From Synura sp. LO234KE (Eukaryota; Sar; Synurophyceae; Synurales; Mallomonadaceae), in contig VKHC01000567.1 in the NCBI GenBank assembly GCA_015143735.1, forward strand, positions 1-11,008: a DNA stretch of 11,008 bases. Direction: 5' to 3'. A model generated the notes under the pieces. The model worked only from the letters and a program-made list of their open reading frames with translations, was not told the origin of the DNA and searched no databases. Position 1 is the stretch's first letter, and each line of letters begins with the position of its first letter. A program made the translations under genes and the position numbers. This document shows, piece after piece, positions 7,569 through 11,008 of this stretch.

Positions 7569-9445
7569 TCAATAATTATCCCCAATGTACCCAACGGCAA
7601 GTCCCGTGACCGAGTAGGGGCAGGGGGAGAAGGCCAGCACACGCCGAGGGCAGGGGAAATTCCTCCCGCCCGGGGTGGTTGATGAATACGCGACAATGTC
7701 CCCTACAAAAGCATGGGGAATCTCCACCCATGCAAACGCATCCAAGGGTGGAGTGAGGCACATCTGGATAATGTAGCGGCCGCTATCGACAGAAGAATGT
7801 AGACTAGCGACAAGATGTGCGACGAAAAGAGCAAGTGGCTAGAACACTCTTGAGCAGCGCGTAAAGATAGCAAGGATGTGCGCAAAAGGAGCTGCTGGGG
7901 ATCGGCTACTCTTTGGTATAGACAGGGCACGAGATAAATGCCGTCGGCGAGAGCTGGGAGAGCGTTGCAGGCAGAGCTTGAGAGCCGGCAATATCCCGTG
8001 GCGGCAATTGCAGCTAACCCCCACCGCCCCAGGATTGGGAGTACTAGCAGAGTCAGGAGGCGGGGACAGTGGCGCTCGAAAAAAGTCTTGTTCGTACGAG
8101 GCGAATCCATCGCCATCCATCGGCGGTGGGAATGCTATGGTGCCTGTAGGCAGGCAAGCGGGAGGCGCTCCTCATCCTGATGCATGACGCCGGAGTCTAG
8201 GGCTAGCCATGCCGTCTCCACGTGGGAGACGAGTTCGATCCACAAGGGGTTGATTAGGTCATCCCATGGCACTTGACCATACGGCTTGAAAATATCCTCA
8301 AGGAGGTCCATTCGCTCCAAGAAGAAGTGTCCCAGCCAACCGCTAGAGCACTGACGTGGATCAGTGGCAATGTCACGAAGCGCATCACGAAGGTGGTCAT
8401 CTTGGCCTTTGTAACCTCCTCTGTAGAATGGTTGGAAAGTGATTGGAAGCACGGTGGTGCGGACGTGCTCCACCAGAGACGCGGGGCAAATTAGGACATC
8501 GAGGCTGGAAAAATTTTCATTGAGCTCGAACCTGGTGGAGGTGACCTTAAAGACAAAACTGTGCGAAGCCAACCACCTTGGACGTAGATGACCATTTGAG
8601 GGAATATCGTGTTGGGTCTCAAACTGCTGGGAAAACCCTATCGGTCTACTCCTGAGATCTGCAAGGACCGTAGCTCGCCTTTGTTTTGGGAGCTCCAAGT
8701 CCGCTGAAGCACCTGCCGGGAGATGTGACGCTGACGGCAGTAGGTGCGCTCATAGTCCCCAATGTCCGTGAGCTGAGCGGACCAGACGAATGGGGCTGTA
8801 GCTTCTCCACCGCGATGAGTCGTTGATGCTCTTAGAGGGCTGTTAAGCGCTTAACATGGGCAGTCTCTTCCAAGGGTAGCCATACTTTTGGCAGCCTCAG
8901 CAGCTCCCCGACGATTGAGTATAGCCTAATCCAGATATTTATCCCATGCCGCAATGATGTGGGGACTTATTTCCAGAATGTGCTGCGAGACGTGAGTGGT
9001 CGCGTGGGCATTGACCGGCAACTTGTTGTTATCAAGCGAAGTAAAACTGTAGATAACCAAGGCGTCAGGGGTGTTGCATATAAAGCTTTTTCCCGAGAAT
9101 TCCGACCGCCTTGGATAGAATGCTTGATCAAACCCTGATTTGAGGTAGCCTCCTGGATTTGCTGCACATACTGCTGATAGGCAGCGTCATCGGAAGGTTT
9201 AGTGGAACAGGATTTCATGGGAGCTCGCTTGAGCAAGCCCTGGTTCGAAGTAACATCTAACTGTCATTTGAGTATGGGGCAGTAAAGGATGCCTTGCAAA
9301 CTTGCCAAGGCTTCAAACTTGAATCCATGCGCAGCAGATGTGGTCGCCCCAGAGGCTCCCTGGAAGTTTTATGGGATTCAAAAATCCAAATATTTTGTCA
9401 CGGTCAGGGTTGACCTGGCTTGCGCCGAACTCACACTCCCAAAAG
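7569..9445 (-). pseudogene. Broken coding chain, about 600 codons, unknown (possible decayed transposon gene)
   Basis: Minus-strand protein-like segments follow in shifting frames. Beside the internal repeat copy is SSAQARSTLTVTKYLDF. Then come GFKFEALASLQGILYCPILK, KPSDDAAYQQYVQQIQEATS (9236-9125), and NAHATTHVSQHILEISPHII and AAWDKYLD in a shifted frame (to about 8926). QLTDIGDYERTYCRQRHISR (about 8790-8710) follows. The longest clean frame is 8698-8135, with LPITFQPFYRGGYKGQDDHL and GQVPWDDLINPLWIELVSHV. DGDGFASYEQDFFRAPL (8120 on) and TPGGRNFPCPRRVLAFSPCP (ending VGYIGDNY at 7569) finish it. At least five frame changes or stops mean it cannot make one protein as read, unless several are unrecognised introns. 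I identify no domain. The plus-strand frame at 7876-8187 looks like a shadow. Confidence 0.45.
9121..9260 (-). repeat. Imperfect direct repeat, 105-bp period, in-frame protein repeat
   Basis: Bases 9121-9151 and 9226-9256 match at roughly 25 of 31 positions. They are offset by 105 bases, exactly 35 codons, and both encode TSNQGL(L/I)K in the same minus-strand frame. This is a trace of an internal protein repeat and shows that this frame was once coding. Confidence 0.6.
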
Positions 9446-9772
9446 GCACATTCCTGCGAAAACGTCACTGAAGTCAAAAAACGGCACTGATTACAAAAAG
9501 CGAGAACATTTTCAATTTAACGAGTTAGGTACTAAAATTATATCCCAGTAATCTTTATAGCTAGGAAAACGTTTTGTATAGACAGTTAATTTTTTCATTG
9601 TAAATGATCAGACGCATCTCCTTAAATAAGTTTTGAATAATGAAACACTTCTTGACGTAAGTAATTTAGGTTTGACTGCGGGCTCTCCGTGAAAAAACAC
9701 GTTTTGGGGTGATAACTCCGGAACCAACGTGGTGCATGCGACCTTAGTAACATATATAATTAGCCCATAGGT

Positions 9773-9887
9773 TACCAATCACTTTAAAAAAATTTGAGTG
9801 AAAACGGATACGAAAAAAAATATATCCTTTTTACGACATTTTTGGAAAAAACGTCACTGGGTCAGTGACGTTTTCGCAGGAATGTGC
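9773..9887 (-). repeat. Right terminal inverted repeat
   Basis: Inverted partner of 2417-2532; see that entry for identity. On the plus strand it ends TTTTCGCAG then GAATGTGC. Confidence 0.9.
9848..9874. repeat. Perfect 12-bp hairpin within right terminal repeat
   Basis: Same hairpin as at 2430-2456, with the spacer read as GGT on this strand. Both arms are unchanged, although sequence further inside the repeats has diverged. Confidence 0.85.
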
Positions 9888-10349
9888 TTTCAAGACATTC
9901 TGGATATGGAATATGCTCGGCGTAGGGCTTTTAACACTTAAATAATTGAGTTTGGCCTCAATCTAAACCTTCTGATCACTGATCCCTAACTTGTCTCAGA
10001 AACAACTTCTGAGTTTTGTAGCTATATCGAAATGCAGTCCACTAGGTACAGTTACAAGTTAACTAATTGCAGCAATTAGTCGTTAATAACAGATATTGGG
10101 GTTCAGTGCCTAAAGATAGGTTTCAGCCAAAAACAACTAAAGTAATTACGTAAGCAAACGAAGCGTATCCAACACGTGCGGACACACAGACGTGACAGGC
10201 GTTATGTTTCGATTTTTAACACAATTTCAAAGTGTCATGTTAAATCTCAAACAAGATATCACATGAAGCACTGCATAAAATCAGGTAAAATAAATTATTT
10301 CAGATCAAGCAAATGAGATATTAACCCCCCATTGCAGAAATTACAAGAT
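9888..10349. other. Flank of the right repeat, little identified
   Basis: The first 50 bases read on the minus strand as protein-like (KPYAEHIPYPECLE up to the repeat boundary). The rest is AT-rich with frequent stops. TTGCAG at about 10332-10337 could be a splice acceptor for the coding-like stretch that follows. Confidence 0.3.
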
Positions 10350-10623
10350 ATGGCAACTCAGAGCTTACAAATTTTCAAATGGCAAAACCACTCAGAAACG
10401 CCATTTTTGGAACTCAAGAAATATGAAGACAGAGCAAATTTCCTTAAAGGAATGGAATTCCATTAGGTCAACAAATAATTTCCCAAAATATTTTGATGTA
10501 ACTCGCTTCACAGAAAAACTTGGAAAAGTTCGCCAAAAAAATCGCCCGATACCAGATCATCTCCAAGAAGGCTCCAAACTTAGAAATTCTTCAATATCTG
10601 TAATCTCTTTGCACGATATATAA
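10350..10623 (+). other. Coding-like stretch split over two frames, unknown
   Basis: An ATG at 10350 opens 38 codons (MATQSLQIFKWQNHSETPFL, then ELKKYEDRANFLKGMEFH) to TAG at 10464-10466. An overlapping frame from ATG 10423 gives 66 codons, with STNNFPKYFDVTRFTEKLGK as its most protein-like part and TAA/TAT context at the end. The coding character seems to pass from the first frame to the second near 10466, as a frameshift or small intron would produce. The composition is Lys/Asn/Phe-rich, unlike the GC-rich broken chains. I recognise no family. Confidence 0.25.
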
Positions 10624-11008
10624 GGCTCTAAATTAGTTTTTCTGAAAAATGTTCCTTATTTTGGAAGATAATCATGTTCTCCTGACTACAGATTCTTGGC
10701 CCACCCTATGACTCGCTCCAACCAAAAGATCTTGAGATAATTTGATTTGCCATTACATATCTTGCGTTAATAACCGATTTCTGCATGAAAATAATATGCC
10801 TTTCGCCATACCTGCTCTCCAAGCCTCAATTCTCATTTTGTCTGTGCCAGACCCTCCAGGGAGCATCGAGCAGCGACGGCTAAGGACCCCCAACACACCG
10901 GGCGACTCCACAGGCACTTTATATATATATCTGTTTCATAATAGCCGATCAACGTTTAGGAAGTGTAGGATCATCGCAGGAGGTTTGGAAACGCTCTTGA
11001 CGCAACCC
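10624..11008. other. Gene-poor stretch with one TATA-like run
   Basis: I find no open frame that I would support. TTTATATATATAT at about 10918-10930 could be a TATA-type promoter element reading to the right, or a simple repeat. The window ends before any gene it might serve. Confidence 0.3.

Larger units (their letters stand above)
2417..9887. mobile_element. Candidate 7.47-kb terminal-inverted-repeat element
   Basis: The segment is bounded by inverted repeats of about 115 bases (2417-2532 and 9773-9887) with identical outer 43 bases starting GCACATTCCTGCG. It would contain two decayed coding chains and, in the middle, the intact plastid-targeted gene. No target-site duplication is visible: the left flank ends ATATAAAC and the right flank begins TTTCAAGA. 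No transposase motif was recognised, so the superfamily is unknown. The alternative is that the two repeats belong to different copies of the same family, the right one being the 442-base unit 9446-9887. The repeats themselves are certain; the claim that they bound one element is an inference. Confidence 0.4.
9446..9887. mobile_element. 442-bp MITE-like element
   Basis: It starts with GCACATTCCTGCGAAAACG (26 bases, 9446-9471, identical to the family terminus) and ends with the inverted copy at 9862-9887. The interior is AT-rich and without coding potential. After base 9471 the left end departs from the longer terminal repeat and shows a degenerate echo (AAAACGGCACTGA). Its right 115 bases are the same as the left end of the larger candidate element at 2417. 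Flanks (CCCAAAAG and TTTCAAGA) show no target-site duplication. It is either a short non-autonomous member of the family or the right-hand part of the larger element. Confidence 0.6.

Noticed and set aside
7876-8187. 103-codon plus-strand open frame from an ATG
   Set aside because: Gly/Arg-rich translation typical of the antisense of a GC-rich gene; it lies opposite the minus-strand chain.
2417-9887. Retrotransposon with LTRs
   Set aside because: The terminal repeats are inverted, not direct, and I find no reverse transcriptase YxDD, integrase HHCC or protease motif in the enclosed frames.
10918-10930. TATATATATAT run as a promoter
   Set aside because: Too simple and without a gene downstream in the window; recorded only as a possibility in the regional entry.
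1-11008. CRISPR array, rRNA or tRNA genes
   Set aside because: I looked for evenly spaced direct repeats with unique spacers, rRNA-conserved stretches and cloverleaf patterns on both strands and saw none.

Overview
The window looks like nuclear DNA from a eukaryotic alga whose plastid derives from the red lineage, most likely a stramenopile. The best evidence is one compact gene on the minus strand (5623 to 5215). It has a single 49-base GT-AG intron, and its predicted protein starts with a signal peptide ending in an A-F junction, followed by a basic Ser/Thr/Arg stretch. That bipartite leader is typical of nucleus-encoded proteins sent to four-membrane plastids. There are no operons, Shine-Dalgarno sites, rRNA or tRNA genes that I can see, so a bacterial reading is unlikely.

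Most of the rest is accessory, transposon-type DNA. A 116-base sequence at 2417-2532 returns in inverted orientation at 9773-9887. The outer 43 bases are identical and the whole is about 90% identical by eye. Each copy carries a 12-base-pair hairpin containing TGACGT/ACGTCA. A third copy of the outermost 26 bases lies at 9446-9471. Two readings are possible: a 7.47-kb terminal-inverted-repeat element (2417-9887) that encloses the plastid gene, or a 442-base MITE-like element (9446-9887) plus a separate relative whose left end is at 2417.

Layout. 1-135: array of alternating TAAACC/GGTTTA motifs. 321-677 and 773-1090: coding-like minus-strand remnants. 1397-2416: broken minus-strand coding chain running up to the left repeat. 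2533-4514: second broken minus-strand chain beginning just inside the left repeat. 4262-5002: long open frame of unknown nature. 5215-5623: plastid-targeted gene. 5624-7568: AT-richer DNA with only weak coding signals. 7569-9445: third broken minus-strand chain. 9446-9887: MITE-like unit. 9888-11008: mostly non-coding, with one weak coding-like stretch at 10350-10623.

The three broken chains read as protein for tens to hundreds of codons, then switch frame or meet a stop and continue in another frame. I recognise no transposase, reverse transcriptase, integrase or capsid motif in them. They could be decayed transposon genes of an unfamiliar family, or multi-exon genes whose introns I cannot place. 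The plastid gene is the only entry I would call an intact gene with confidence.
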